Source: Arthrobacter sp. PGP41 (GTDB lineage: Bacteria > Actinomycetota > Actinomycetes > Actinomycetales > Micrococcaceae). Taken from it: a stretch of 64,000 nt of DNA. The notes below the pieces were generated by a model, which was not told the origin of the DNA, made no database searches, and worked only from the letters and a program-made list of their open reading frames with translations. The stretch covers positions 1,674,001 to 1,738,000 of the forward strand of contig NZ_CP026514.1 in the NCBI RefSeq assembly GCF_002953935.1, written 5' to 3'. The position numbers and the translations under genes are program-made. Positions 8,721-17,842 of this stretch are shown here, in pieces (the stretch's first letter is position 1; each line of letters starts with the position of its first letter).

Positions 8721-9740
8721 TCAGGAGCGGGCGGCGAGCAGGGTGCTGGCTTCCTGGCGGGTGGTGCCGGAGTCCTGGATGCCGTCGGCGATGTGGGCGA
8801 GTTCGGCGGGGATGTCGCGGCCTTTCTTGCGCATTGCGGTGGCCCAGAGCCGGCCGGCGCGGTAGGAGGAGCGGACCAGCGGGCCGGACATGACGCCCAG
8901 GAACCCGATCTCGGTGGCCTCGTCCTGCAGGTCCACGAATTCCTGCGGCTTGACCCAGCGGTCCACCGGCAGGTGCCGTTCGGACGGGCGGAGGTACTGG
9001 GTGATGGTGATCAGGTCACAGCCGGCCTCGTGCAGGTCCCGGAGGGCTTCGGAGATCTCTTCGCGGGTTTCGCCCATGCCCAGGATCAGGTTGGACTTGG
9101 TCACCATGCCCAGGTCCCGGCCCTGCGTGATCACGTCCAGGGACCGCTCGTAGCGGAACGCGGGCCGGATCCGCTTGAAAATCCTCGGCACGGTCTCCAC
9201 GTTGTGCGCGAACACCTCGGGGGCGGAGTCGCAGATCGCCTTGATGTGTTCGGGCTTGCCGGAGAAGTCCGGGATCAAAAGTTCGACGCCGGTGCCGGGG
9301 TTCAGTTCGTGGATCTTCCGGACCGTCTCGGCGTAGAGCCACACGCCCTCGTCGGCGAGGTCGTCGCGGGCCACCCCGGTGACGGTGGCATACCGGAGCT
9401 GCATGGCCTGCACGGAGCGGGCCACCTTGGTGGGTTCGAACATGTCCACCGGGGACGGCTTGCCGGTATCGATCTGGCAGAAGTCACACCGCCGGGTGCA
9501 CTCGGACCCGCCGATCAGGAACGTGGCCTCCTTGTCCTCCCAGCACTCAAAAATATTGGGGCAGCCGGCCTCCTCACACACCGTGTGCAGGCCCTCTTTC
9601 TTCACCAGGTTCTTGAGCTGGACGAATTCCGGCCCCATCTGGACCTTCGCCTTGATCCAGTCCGGCTTCCGCTCCACGGGAACAGCCGAGTTGCGCTGCT
9701 CAACGCGCAGCAACTTCCGGCCTTCAGGTGCCAATGTCAC
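8721..9740 (-). CDS. lipA: Lipoyl synthase
   Basis: 339 residues, standard length. This radical SAM enzyme inserts two sulfurs into protein-bound octanoyl groups to make lipoate. The auxiliary cluster cysteines are C55, C60 and C66 ([12 protein letters not shown]). The SAM cluster cysteines are C81, C85 and C88 (CTRRCDFC). The conserved GPLVRSSY near residue 300 supplies the serine ligand. The start overlaps the lipB stop by 4 nt (ATGA), so the two are translationally coupled. The lipoyl-bearing E2 subunit encoded at 17974-19740 in this window is an obvious substrate. Confidence 0.98.
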   Translation of the reverse strand: MTLAPEGRKLLRVEQRNSAVPVERKPDWIKAKVQMGPEFVQLKNLVKKEGLHTVCEEAGCPNIFECWEDKEATFLIGGSECTRRCDFCQIDTGKPSPVDMFEPTKVARSVQAMQLRYATVTGVARDDLADEGVWLYAETVRKIHELNPGTGVELLIPDFSGKPEHIKAICDSAPEVFAHNVETVPRIFKRIRPAFRYERSLDVITQGRDLGMVTKSNLILGMGETREEISEALRDLHEAGCDLITITQYLRPSERHLPVDRWVKPQEFVDLQDEATEIGFLGVMSGPLVRSSYRAGRLWATAMRKKGRDIPAELAHIADGIQDSGTTRQEASTLLAARS

Positions 9741-10405
9741 AGGAGAGCTCCTTCGGGGCTTGAGACGAGTGCTTCTTCATGCTTGCGGAATTCCTCGACG
9801 AAACGGTCCACGATGTCGGCCGGGGCAATGTCCTGGCCCGTCTCGAGGGACATCGTGGTGACCCCGGCATCGGTGATGCCGCAGGCGATGATCTGCGCGT
9901 AGGGCGCAAGGTCGTTGCTGCAGTTGATGGCAATCCCGTGCATCGTGACTCCATTCAGGACACGAATGCCGATGGCTGCGATCTTGCGGTCCGGGCCCTT
10001 GCTGTCAGCCTTGATCCAGACACCTGCCCGGCCCTTGATGCTTTCGGCCTTGATGCCGTAGTCCGCCATGACGGCAATCATGACCGCCTCCAGCCGTTCT
10101 ACGTAGTCCCGGATGCCTGCCCGGTTCTTCAGCTTCAGGATGGGGTAGGCGATCAGTTGGCCAGGCCCGTGCCAGGTCAGCTTGCCGCCGCGGTCTACAG
10201 CCACCACCGGCGTGCCGTCAAACGGCCGTTCGTGGTCTTCTGTGAGCTTGCCGGCCGTATATACAGCCGCATGCTCCAAGAGCAGGACAGTGCTGGGTGC
10301 TTCACCGGCGACGACTTTGTTGTGGAGTCCGCGCTGGATGTCCCAGCCCTTTTGGTAGTCGACGAAATCCGGAGCAAGACCCAGCGTGGAAAACTCAAGA
10401 GTCAT
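9737..10405 (-). CDS. lipB: Lipoyl(octanoyl) transferase
   Basis: 222 residues. LipB moves octanoate from octanoyl-ACP to lysines of lipoyl domains. The substrate-binding stretch [16 protein letters not shown] (residues 73-88) and the catalytic pair Lys141 (RKIAAIGIR) and Cys175 (IACGITDAG) are present. It is upstream of and overlaps lipA. The ATG at 10405 has no clear ribosome-binding site but carries TAAGCT 7 nt upstream, suggesting a leaderless message. Confidence 0.97.
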   Translation of the reverse strand: MTLEFSTLGLAPDFVDYQKGWDIQRGLHNKVVAGEAPSTVLLLEHAAVYTAGKLTEDHERPFDGTPVVAVDRGGKLTWHGPGQLIAYPILKLKNRAGIRDYVERLEAVMIAVMADYGIKAESIKGRAGVWIKADSKGPDRKIAAIGIRVLNGVTMHGIAINCSNDLAPYAQIIACGITDAGVTTMSLETGQDIAPADIVDRFVEEFRKHEEALVSSPEGALL

Positions 10406-10412
10406 GGCATCC

Positions 10413-10418
10413 AGCTTA
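10413..10418 (-). promoter_or_regulatory. Probable -10 element (TAAGCT) for lipB
   Basis: On the minus strand TAAGCT lies 7 nt before the lipB ATG at 10405, with no Shine-Dalgarno sequence between. It would drive the lipB-lipA message. Confidence 0.45.
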
Positions 10419-10556
10419 GACCCCGCGGCGTCCCGCGCCCGGTTTAGTGCTTAACCTCACCCACCTGCTGGAGGCATGTCACTGGCGCTCCGGAACCAGT
10501 GCGGAGCCCGGATGCCAAGCCTGTGGATAACTTCTGCGGGCCTTGCCGGATTGGGC

Positions 10557-10562
10557 TAGACA
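10557..10562 (+). promoter_or_regulatory. Possible -10 element (TAGACA) for the Ser/Thr kinase gene
   Basis: TAGACA ends 6 nt before the ATG at 10569. The last base departs from TAnnnT, but the spacing equals that of the other leaderless candidates. Confidence 0.35.
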
Positions 10563-10568
10563 TGAGCT

Positions 10569-12236
10569 ATGGAAGATTTGCAGGCACCCGAGGTGCCGGG
10601 CTTCGCCGTTGAACGCTTGCTTGGGCAGGGCGGGAGCGCGGTTGTCTGGCTGGCCAGGGAGCAAAGGACGGGGCGGAACTTCGCGGTTAAATGCTTCCGC
10701 TCAGGTCAGCGCCGGGCAAACGGCCCGGCGACGGTGACGGAGGATGCCGTGCGGCGTGAGATCCGGATCCTGTCCGTCCTGGACCACCAGCACCTGGTCA
10801 AAGCGCGTGATGCCGTCCGGCTGGCAGGGCAGCCGGACGGCGGTACGGCCCTGGTCATGGACTATGCGCCCGGCGGGTCACTGGCCGCCCTCGTATCCAG
10901 CCGCGGCAGGCTCACTGTCGGCGAAACAGTCACGGTACTGACGCCCCTGGCCCAGGTCCTGGACTACCTGCACAGCAAAGGATTCACCCACTCGGACGTC
11001 TCCCCGGGAAACGTCCTGTTCACCGGACAGGGCAAACCGCTGCTGTCCGATCTCGGCATAGCGCGGATGCTGGGTGACCCCGGCAGCATGGCACTTTCCG
11101 GAACGCCCGGCTTCACGGACCCGGCCCCGGTGGACGCAGTGCGGGGCCTCCAACCCGAACGGGACGTCTACTCGACGGCGGCACTGGGCTGGTTCTGCCT
11201 GACCGGCCAGGCTCCGCCCCGGACGGCTGACCGGCCGCCGCTTTCGCTCCTTCTTCCGGAGGTTCCGCGGGAGATGGCGGCCGCCCTGGAAGCCGGGCTC
11301 AACGAAGACCGGCGGGCCCGGCCCTCAGCGGCTGCCCTTGGCACGGCCGTCTACCGCAGCGCCTCGCCCCGGCCGCTGGACCTCGCTGCAGCGGTCCATC
11401 CCACGGTGATCCCGGAACTCATTACCCGCCGGCACATCCCGGCGCCGTGCCGGAGCGGAACAGTCAAGGACAAGGCCGCGGCCGCCGGCAGGCGGATCGC
11501 CACAGCGAAGCGGGGGGCGCTGCCGCTTCCCAGGCAACGCATGCCGTTCCCGGACGCCACGGGTGAGGTTCATCCGGCCCGCGGCAAACACCGGCTCACG
11601 GCGCCCGGCAGGGCGCGCCGCCGTAAGCCGGGATTGCGGCGCGTGCTGCCCGCCGCCGCGGCAGTGGCAGCCGCCGGCCTGTGGTGGCTCGCTGGAACCG
11701 GTGGTGCACCCGCCGAATCTGCCCCTGCTCCGGGACCAGCTGCCATTACTGCCCCGCCTCCGGCCCCTGCCGGTACAGCAACCGTAGGTACAGGGCGCGG
11801 CACTCAGGGCGGTGCAGGCCTTGCCGATGCCGCCAGGCAGCAAGCAGGGGACTCCGATCCCGTCCGGGCGGTCGAGGGCCTCGCCCTCCTGCGGGACCTT
11901 GCATTCAGCAGGGGCTATTGGGAACTGCTGGCAGAAGTCAACGCAAAGGATTCGCCGGCAGCGGCCACGGACCAGCAGTCAGCGGAGCCCCTTCGCAGCT
12001 CCGGCCATGTCCTGGAGGGTTTCTCCAGCAACCTCGCGGAGCTTCGCGCCGAGGACGGTGCAACTGCCGCGCGGGCCGTGGTGAGTGTTGTGTCCAGTTC
12101 CTCCGCCTATGAGGAGAAGGACGCCCAGGGCGTCGTAGTACGGGCCGGGCCGGCGGCGGGAGCGCGCCAGCTCAGGCTGGTCCTGATAGCCGGGGACGGC
12201 GGGTGGCGGATTAGCGAGATCCTGCCGGGCTCCTGA
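10569..12236 (+). CDS. Transmembrane serine/threonine protein kinase
   Basis: 555 residues. The N-terminal kinase domain (about 10-265) has the glycine loop GQGGSAVVW, the VAIK-type lysine in NFAVKCF, the helix-C glutamate in RREIRIL, the catalytic loop HSDVSPGN (Asp143, Asn148) and DLG in place of DFG. The catalytic residues are present, but the Arg of HRD is Ser, making it a non-RD kinase. A basic linker precedes one membrane helix at about 359-377 (VLPAAAAVAAAGLWWLAG). A Pro/Ala-rich extracellular stalk and a folded-looking end of about 110 residues (LRLVLIAGDGGWRISEIL) follow. That end resembles the NTF2-like fold and not PASTA repeats. No substrate is suggested by the neighbours. Confidence 0.85.
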   Translation: MEDLQAPEVPGFAVERLLGQGGSAVVWLAREQRTGRNFAVKCFRSGQRRANGPATVTEDAVRREIRILSVLDHQHLVKARDAVRLAGQPDGGTALVMDYAPGGSLAALVSSRGRLTVGETVTVLTPLAQVLDYLHSKGFTHSDVSPGNVLFTGQGKPLLSDLGIARMLGDPGSMALSGTPGFTDPAPVDAVRGLQPERDVYSTAALGWFCLTGQAPPRTADRPPLSLLLPEVPREMAAALEAGLNEDRRARPSAAALGTAVYRSASPRPLDLAAAVHPTVIPELITRRHIPAPCRSGTVKDKAAAAGRRIATAKRGALPLPRQRMPFPDATGEVHPARGKHRLTAPGRARRRKPGLRRVLPAAAAVAAAGLWWLAGTGGAPAESAPAPGPAAITAPPPAPAGTATVGTGRGTQGGAGLADAARQQAGDSDPVRAVEGLALLRDLAFSRGYWELLAEVNAKDSPAAATDQQSAEPLRSSGHVLEGFSSNLAELRAEDGATAARAVVSVVSSSSAYEEKDAQGVVVRAGPAAGARQLRLVLIAGDGGWRISEILPGS

Positions 12237-12263
12237 TCCTGGCGCACCGGCCTGCCGGCAGCG

Positions 12264-13190
12264 TCAGCCCAGGCCGGCCCCTTCCCTGCCTGCAACCTTG
12301 TCCTTGCCCGCCACCCACTGCGCGGCCTGTGACAGCGTGGGATGCTGCCACTCGAAACCGGCCGCCTGCAGCACGGCAGGCTCCATGCGCTGGCTGGACA
12401 GCAGGAGCTCGTCCGCCAGGCCACGCATCACCAGCCGGAGGACAGGGGCAGGAACCCGCAGGGCCGCGGGGCGGTGCACGGCGCGGGCGAGAGCCCCCAC
12501 CAGGGCATTGACGTCGGCATCCTCGGGAGCACACAGGTTGACCGGCCCGCTGATGCCGGACTCCAGCAAAAAGAGGAACGCCGCGGACACGTCCGGAAGG
12601 GTTATCCAGGGCCAGTACTGGCGGCCGTTCCCCAGCGGACCGCCCACGCCCAGCCGAATCAGCGGCAGCAGCCGGCCCAGGGCGCCTCCCTTCCTGCTGA
12701 GGACCACACCCGTCCGTGTCACCACCACCCGCACACCCGGGGGAGCGGTGGCAGCGGCGTCCTCCCATTCCCCGCAGATCGCCGCCAGCGTCCCGGACCC
12801 CCGTGGCGCATCTTCCCTGAGCACGGTATTTTCGGCGTCGCCGTAGTAATTGGAGCCGGACTGGCTCAACAGGACATGCGGCGGGGAATCAAGCTGCTGC
12901 ATCGCCCGGGTGAGGGTATGCGTTGAATCCACCCGCGAGCGGAAGAGCTCCTCAACGCGCCTGCGGGTCCAGGGCCGGTCACCGATGCCGGCGCCGGAGA
13001 GATTGACGACGGCGTCCGCCCCGGCAAGGGCCTGCGGGTCCAGTTCGCCCGCGGCGGGGTTCCACCGGACTTCCGCCGCCCTGCGGGGGTCCCGCCTGAC
13101 CAAGGACACGACGTCGTGTCCGGTGTTCCGGAAGGTTGCTGACATGGATTTGCCGATCAGCCCGGAGGCCCCGGCCATGACGATGCGCAT
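12264..13190 (-). CDS. TIGR01777 family NAD(P)-binding epimerase-like protein
   Basis: 308 residues from the ATG at 13190; a GTG at 13205 would add five residues. The Rossmann start MRIVMAGASGLIGKSM has the GxxGxxG dinucleotide-binding motif. The family-typical NLSGAGIGDRPWTRRR and LLSQSGSNYYGD (the SDR-like Ser and Tyr region) follow, and the DUF1731-type end (ALRVPAPVLRLVMRGLADELLLSSQRMEP) is present. The family is related to the SulA/YfcH epimerases; its substrate is unknown. It is convergent with the kinase gene (27-nt gap) and divergent from the tricorn-like protease. Confidence 0.85.
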   Translation of the reverse strand: MRIVMAGASGLIGKSMSATFRNTGHDVVSLVRRDPRRAAEVRWNPAAGELDPQALAGADAVVNLSGAGIGDRPWTRRRVEELFRSRVDSTHTLTRAMQQLDSPPHVLLSQSGSNYYGDAENTVLREDAPRGSGTLAAICGEWEDAAATAPPGVRVVVTRTGVVLSRKGGALGRLLPLIRLGVGGPLGNGRQYWPWITLPDVSAAFLFLLESGISGPVNLCAPEDADVNALVGALARAVHRPAALRVPAPVLRLVMRGLADELLLSSQRMEPAVLQAAGFEWQHPTLSQAAQWVAGKDKVAGREGAGLG

Positions 13191-13251
13191 GGTCCATCTC
13201 ACCACGCCACGTCCCCGGCGGCACCTCCCGACGGGCTGCGGAAGGGTTGAC

Positions 13252-13257
13252 TATGAT
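13252..13257 (+). promoter_or_regulatory. Probable -10 element (TATGAT) for the tricorn-like protease gene
   Basis: TATGAT ends exactly 6 nt before the ATG at 13264 and no ribosome-binding site is present. It also helps fix the start of a frame that is open well upstream. Confidence 0.5.
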
Positions 13258-13263
13258 CGAACG

Positions 13264-16200
13264 ATGACCTTTTCGAGCTACTTCCGTTTCCCGCATCTGC
13301 ATGGCGATCTGGTCACCTTCGTGGCCGAGGATGACGTGTGGATTGCGCCCCTGGGCGGCGGACGCGCCTGGCGCGTCTCGGCACTCCAGATGCCCGCCCG
13401 CAACCCCCGCTTCACCCCCGACGGGAAGCGGCTGGTGTGGACAGTGGTCCAGGGAACGGCGCCTGAGGTGGTATCGGCAGAGGTCGATGGCGGGGGGTAC
13501 CGCCAGCTGACCTACTTCGGCCACAGCACCACCAGGGTCAAGGGCTTCACGGCCGGCGGTTCGGTAGTTGTGACGAGTGCTTTCCGGCAGGCGGAAAGCA
13601 GGCACACGCACGCCTACAGCGTTCCGCTGGAGGGCGGCTGGGCGGAGGAACTCCCGTTCGGACCTGTCGAGTCCGTGGCTTTTGGCCCCGAAGTGGGCGA
13701 TGAGCGCCCCGTGGTAGTGGGCAGCGTGCTGTCCCGGGAACCGGCCTGGTGGAAGCGCTACCGCGGAGGCACGGCAGGGAAACTGTGGATCGACACCGAT
13801 GGCAACGGGGAGTTCGAGCGCCTCCTCCCGGAGCTTGAGGGCAACCTCGCTGATCCAATGTGGGTGGATGGCCGCATTGCGTTCCTTTCCGATCACGAGG
13901 GTTACGGCAACCTGTATTCGGTCCTGCCCGGCGGAAAGGACCTGCGCCGGCACACGGACCACGAGGACTTCTACGTCCGGCACGCCTCCACGGACGGCAA
14001 GCGCGTTATCTTCGAGTCCGCCGGCGAGCTCTGGGTGCTGCACGATCTCGGTTCCGACGCCGTCCGGCTGGACATCAGCCTTGGCTCCGCATCGCAATCC
14101 AGGCGCCCTGCACTGCTGAAGGCCACCAAACACCTCGGCGCGGTGGTACCGGACACCAGCGGCTCCGCCAGCGCTGTCGAAGCCCACGGGACCATCCACT
14201 GGCTTCGCCACAAGGATGGTCCCTCCCGCATCATTGAGGCAACGCCGGGCGTCCGCGCCCGCCTGCCCCGGCCCCTCGGCGACGGCCGGATCGCCTACCT
14301 GGCGGACCACGACGGCGCGGAGGCGCTGTATATCAAGGACATCGCGGCACCCGTCCCGCACCCTGCTGCTGCAGCCGGCGTGACCAGCGCGGCAGTGGAC
14401 CACAAGGGAACTGTTGCCCCGCCCGCGCCGGCGCCGACGGACGACGTCGTGCTGCCGCAGCCCGTCCCTGCTGCCGGCGCTGCCGTGCTCGCCGGGAACA
14501 CCCCGGCGGCCCATGGCCCGGACGAGCAGGCCGACGTCGCGCCTGAATCAGGCGCCCCGGCTGCGGAGGCGCCGGCAGGGCCGGCCGCAGTCCGCATCGC
14601 CTTCCCCAAGCCGTCGCGTGCCAGTGCGCTCGAGGCGAGCCCGGACGGGTGCCGGATAGCCTTGGGAACGTCATTCGGCGAGGTCTACGTGGCAGACACG
14701 CGCACGGGCGAACTGACACTGGTGTCCAGCATCGGCGAAGGCACCGTTGCGGACCTGGCATGGTCCGGGGACTCGCAGTGGCTCGTATGGTCGGAACCGG
14801 TCACGTCCTTCGGCTCCCGCAGCCGGTTGCGGCTGGCCAACGCGGCACAGCCCGGTGCCGCCCCGGTGGAAGTCACCGATGGGCGCTTCTGTGACCAGTC
14901 GCCGGCCTTCACCCCCGACGGCAAGTTCCTGGCCTTCCTCTCCAACCGCAGCTTCGACCCGGTGTACGACGGACACTCCTTCGACCTCTCCTTCCCCAGT
15001 CCCATCAAGCCCTACCTTGTGGCGCTTGCGGCGGACACGCCGTCGCCCTTCGGCCCCGCCGTGGACTCAGACGGCGGAGGCGCGGCAGCCACACAGGAAG
15101 AGGAAAAGCCCGACGACGGCTCCCGCCCTGGCAACGCCCTGCCGGAGGTCCGGGTGGATCCCGAGGGCCTGGCGCACCGGGTCATCACCGTGCCTGTGCC
15201 GCAGGGCAACTACACGTCCCTGAAGGCCGCCGAAGGGGCGCTGCTGTGGCTCGACTGGGCCCTGGCCGGCGTGACCGGTGATGGAAAAGCCAGCCAGGAG
15301 GACAAGGACTCCCGGCCCAGCCTGGTCCGGTACGACCTTGGCCGGCGCAAGCTGGCCACCCTCGTGGATGCGCTGGACAGTTACCGGCTGTCAGGGGACC
15401 GCAGCACCGTGGTGCTGATCTCGGACAAGGAGGTCACCGTGGTCCCCGCCGACGCGAAGGCGGATGAGGAGTCCGGGAAGCTGGTCAAGGTGGATCTCGG
15501 CCGGATCAGGGTCATGATGGACCCGCTAAGTGTCTGGGGGCAGGCCTTTGACGAGGCCTGGCGGCTGCAGCGGGATTTCTTCTGGACGGAGGATATGGCA
15601 GGGCAGGACTGGGATTCCATCCACCGCCGCTACCGTCCGCTCGTGGAACGCCTCGGCTCGCACGATGACCTGGTTGACCTCCTGTGGGAGCTGCACGGCG
15701 AGCTGGGGACGTCCCATGCCTACGTCCGGCCGGCGCCTGTCACCGAAAACGGCAGCCACGGCCAGGGCAGGCTCGGCGCGGACCTGGCGTACGTCTCCGG
15801 CGGGTGGGAGATCACCCGGATCCTTGCCGGCGAGTCCTCCGATCCGCTGGCCACTTCACCCCTGACCAGGCCTGGAATCGGCGCCAAGGCGGGCGATATC
15901 CTGCTGGCTGTCGACGGCGTGCCGCTGTCCGAAGGCGTCACCCCGGCCATGCAGCTGGTGGGAGCGGCCGGACGGGCAGTCGAGCTCACCCTCCTGAGTG
16001 GTCCGGCACACGGGGCCGCAGCAGGCACCCAGCGCCGCGTCGCCGTGGTTCCCGTCAAGGACGAGGAGCGCTTGCGGTACCAGGACTGGGTTGCCTCAAA
16101 CCGGCGGACTGTCCGCGAAGCCTCGGGGGGCAAGTTCGGCTACCTGCACATCCCGGACATGATGGCCAACGGCTGGGCACAGCTGCACCGGGACCTGGAC

Positions 16201-16770
16201 ACTGAAACTGCGCTTGACGGCCTTATCGTGGACGTGCGACGCAACCGCGGCGGCCACACCTCGCAGCTGGTCGCGGAATTGATCGGCCGCAAGGTGACCG
16301 GGTGGAGCATGCCGCGCGGTGAAAAGCCGCGGACATACCCGCACCACGCACCGCGCGGTCCGGTGATTATCCTGGCCGACGAATTCGCCGGCTCGGACGG
16401 CGACATCATCACCCAGGTGTCCAAGCTCAGGGGGATCGGACCGGTGATCGGCACCCGCACGTGGGGCGGCGTGGTGGGCATCGACAACCGGTTCTCCCTT
16501 GCGGACGGCACCGGCGTGACGCAGCCGCGGTACGCCACCTGGTTCGGCGGCGGTGTGGGCTGGAGCGTGGAGAACTACGGGGTGGAGCCGGATATCGAGG
16601 TGGTATTTCCTCCGCACGCCTATGCGGCAGGCCGGGACCCCCAGCTGGAGTACGGCATCGGCACGCTTAAGGAGATGGTGCAGGAACTGCCCACGGACCG
16701 TCCGCCGGCCCGCGAAGGGTACCGCCGGCTGCGTCCCGCTCCGCTCCCCGCACGGCGGCAGGGCCAGTAG
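13264..16770 (+). CDS. Tricorn-like S41 serine protease
   Basis: 1168 residues, slightly longer than archaeal tricorn. The open frame extends to 12850, but the epimerase gene occupies that stretch on the other strand and the TATGAT -10 supports 13264. The N-terminal half carries WD40/PD40-like propeller blades (NPRFTPDGKRLVW, SPAFTPDGKFLAFLSNR). The C-terminal half has a helical domain, a PDZ segment (GIGAKAGDILLAVDGVPL) and the S41 core. The catalytic His818 (GTSHAY) and Ser1044-Asp1045 (FAGSDGD) match the tricorn triad positions. Tricorn degrades peptides released by the proteasome in the cytoplasm. A Pro/Ala-rich stretch of about 80 residues (359-444) interrupts the propeller region and is probably a linker between two propellers. 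Confidence 0.93.
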   Translation: MTFSSYFRFPHLHGDLVTFVAEDDVWIAPLGGGRAWRVSALQMPARNPRFTPDGKRLVWTVVQGTAPEVVSAEVDGGGYRQLTYFGHSTTRVKGFTAGGSVVVTSAFRQAESRHTHAYSVPLEGGWAEELPFGPVESVAFGPEVGDERPVVVGSVLSREPAWWKRYRGGTAGKLWIDTDGNGEFERLLPELEGNLADPMWVDGRIAFLSDHEGYGNLYSVLPGGKDLRRHTDHEDFYVRHASTDGKRVIFESAGELWVLHDLGSDAVRLDISLGSASQSRRPALLKATKHLGAVVPDTSGSASAVEAHGTIHWLRHKDGPSRIIEATPGVRARLPRPLGDGRIAYLADHDGAEALYIKDIAAPVPHPAAAAGVTSAAVDHKGTVAPPAPAPTDDVVLPQPVPAAGAAVLAGNTPAAHGPDEQADVAPESGAPAAEAPAGPAAVRIAFPKPSRASALEASPDGCRIALGTSFGEVYVADTRTGELTLVSSIGEGTVADLAWSGDSQWLVWSEPVTSFGSRSRLRLANAAQPGAAPVEVTDGRFCDQSPAFTPDGKFLAFLSNRSFDPVYDGHSFDLSFPSPIKPYLVALAADTPSPFGPAVDSDGGGAAATQEEEKPDDGSRPGNALPEVRVDPEGLAHRVITVPVPQGNYTSLKAAEGALLWLDWALAGVTGDGKASQEDKDSRPSLVRYDLGRRKLATLVDALDSYRLSGDRSTVVLISDKEVTVVPADAKADEESGKLVKVDLGRIRVMMDPLSVWGQAFDEAWRLQRDFFWTEDMAGQDWDSIHRRYRPLVERLGSHDDLVDLLWELHGELGTSHAYVRPAPVTENGSHGQGRLGADLAYVSGGWEITRILAGESSDPLATSPLTRPGIGAKAGDILLAVDGVPLSEGVTPAMQLVGAAGRAVELTLLSGPAHGAAAGTQRRVAVVPVKDEERLRYQDWVASNRRTVREASGGKFGYLHIPDMMANGWAQLHRDLDTETALDGLIVDVRRNRGGHTSQLVAELIGRKVTGWSMPRGEKPRTYPHHAPRGPVIILADEFAGSDGDIITQVSKLRGIGPVIGTRTWGGVVGIDNRFSLADGTGVTQPRYATWFGGGVGWSVENYGVEPDIEVVFPPHAYAAGRDPQLEYGIGTLKEMVQELPTDRPPAREGYRRLRPAPLPARRQGQ

Positions 16771-16782
16771 CCGCCGCGCACA

Positions 16783-16821
16783 AAAAGCCCCGCCTGGCCG
16801 TCACGGCCAGGCGGGGCTTTT
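16783..16821. terminator. Bidirectional terminator between the protease and OsmC genes
   Basis: An 18-bp perfect stem (AAAAGCCCCGCCTGGCCG / CGGCCAGGCGGGGCTTTT) with loop TCA. A-runs and T-runs at the ends suit termination for both convergent genes. Confidence 0.85.
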
Positions 16822-16837
16822 GCTTACCGGCGCCGGG

Positions 16838-17266
16838 TCAGGACTCCAGCGTTGCATCCAGGGTGATGTCGATGCTGGCCAGGGCGCCGGAAACGGGGCA
16901 GCCCACCTTTGCCTCGCTTGCGATCTTCTGGAACTCTTCCTCGGAGATGCCCGGGATCCGTGCCGACATGGTCAGGTGGCTTCCCGTGATGCCGGTTCCC
17001 GGGACGAACGTGACGTCAGCCTTGGTGTTCACTTCCTCCGGCGCGTGGCCGGCCTGGGCCAGTGCGTGGCTGAAGGCCATGGAGAAGCAGGCCGAGTGGG
17101 CTGCGGCAATCAGTTCCTCCGGGCTGGTCTTGCCGCCGGAAGCCTCGGTACGGGCCTTCCAGGTGACCTCATAGGTGCCGAGGCCTGAGCTGTCCAGCGT
17201 GGTGTTCCCGGAACCTGACATCAGGTCGCCGTTCCATACCGTGTGCGCGGTGCGTGTTGCTGCCAT
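16838..17266 (-). CDS. OsmC/Ohr family peroxiredoxin
   Basis: 142 residues from the ATG at 17266, which has GAGGAG with good spacing; a GTG two codons earlier is less likely. The family reduces organic hydroperoxides with two cysteines. Here these are Cys62 in AAAHSACFSMAF and a second in EAKVGCPVSGAL. The order and spacing fit the OsmC branch (TSPEELIAAAHSACF) more than Ohr. The protein is cytoplasmic. It is a single gene, convergent with the tricorn-like protease and separated from it by a strong terminator. Confidence 0.92.
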   Translation of the reverse strand: MAATRTAHTVWNGDLMSGSGNTTLDSSGLGTYEVTWKARTEASGGKTSPEELIAAAHSACFSMAFSHALAQAGHAPEEVNTKADVTFVPGTGITGSHLTMSARIPGISEEEFQKIASEAKVGCPVSGALASIDITLDATLES

Positions 17267-17415
17267 TACCACTCCTCAAGTCGATTCAAACCGGGGCAGG
17301 CCAGTGCCCGGCCCCGCCGTCTCCCATCCTAGGGATTTCGCGGGAACCGTGCACCAGCTGTCCGCTGTCAGAGGATTGTTACCACGCTTGTTATGTACCG
17401 CCGGTTAGATGGCGA

Positions 17416-17446
17416 CGGCGACGCCCCCGCGGAAGGGGCGTCGCCG
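17416..17446. terminator. Terminator after the small membrane-protein gene
   Basis: CGGCGACGCCCC (17416-17427) pairs perfectly with GGGGCGTCGCCG (17435-17446). It lies 25 nt beyond the stop of the minus-strand gene at 17472-17822 and downstream of the divergently transcribed OsmC promoter. Confidence 0.7.
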
Positions 17447-17471
17447 CTGTCATTGTTTCAGCGTGTGGCTG

Positions 17472-17822
17472 CTACTGCCAGAGCGTGGCGATGGCGATGT
17501 TCAGCAGCGCGAGTCCGCCCACGCCGTGGGCCAGGCCCGCGCTGATGTCCTCGCCCTTTTTGTACTTCCGGCGGCCGATGAAGGCCAGTACGCCCACAAC
17601 CAGGGCGATGACGAGCTTGATGCCCAGCTTGGGGTAGTTGGCGTCCATGTCCAGTGCCGGGATGAGTCCCATCAGGGCAACCCCGGTCAGCAGCTGCAGC
17701 ATGGCGCCGTCAAATTGGCGGGGGTGGACGGTGGGCTTCTTCATCTGCCCGATCCAGATGCCCACGATCATGGCCGCGCCGACGATGTGCAGGAAAACCA
17801 CAATGTTATAGACGATGTTCAT
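17472..17822 (-). CDS. Small four-helix membrane protein, possible BlaI regulon member
   Basis: 116 residues, almost entirely hydrophobic, with four predicted membrane helices: VYNIVVFLHIVGAAMIVGIW, MLQLLTGVALMGLIPALDM, KLVIALVVGVLAFIG and LAHGVGGLALLNIAIATLW. His12 (FLHIVG) and a histidine in the last helix (GLAHGVGG) lie within helices, an arrangement seen in haem- or copper-linked CopD/DUF2269-type proteins, but I cannot assign a family. The ATG carries a TACACT -10 exactly 6 nt upstream. A near-perfect copy of the cydA operator (17843-17859) sits over the expected -35. This suggests co-regulation with cytochrome bd. No confident function. Confidence 0.75.
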   Translation of the reverse strand: MNIVYNIVVFLHIVGAAMIVGIWIGQMKKPTVHPRQFDGAMLQLLTGVALMGLIPALDMDANYPKLGIKLVIALVVGVLAFIGRRKYKKGEDISAGLAHGVGGLALLNIAIATLWQ

Positions 17823-17828
17823 GAGACC

Positions 17829-17834
17829 AGTGTA
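17829..17834 (-). promoter_or_regulatory. Probable -10 element (TACACT) for the small membrane-protein gene
   Basis: On the minus strand TACACT is 6 nt before the ATG at 17822, with no Shine-Dalgarno sequence. The matching -35 region falls inside the BlaI-type palindrome at 17843-17859. Confidence 0.5.
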
Positions 17835-17842
17835 GCCAGAGG

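Noticed and set aside
12850..13263. N-terminal extension of the tricorn-like protease
   Set aside because: It overlaps the epimerase gene and the TATGAT -10 fixes the start at 13264.
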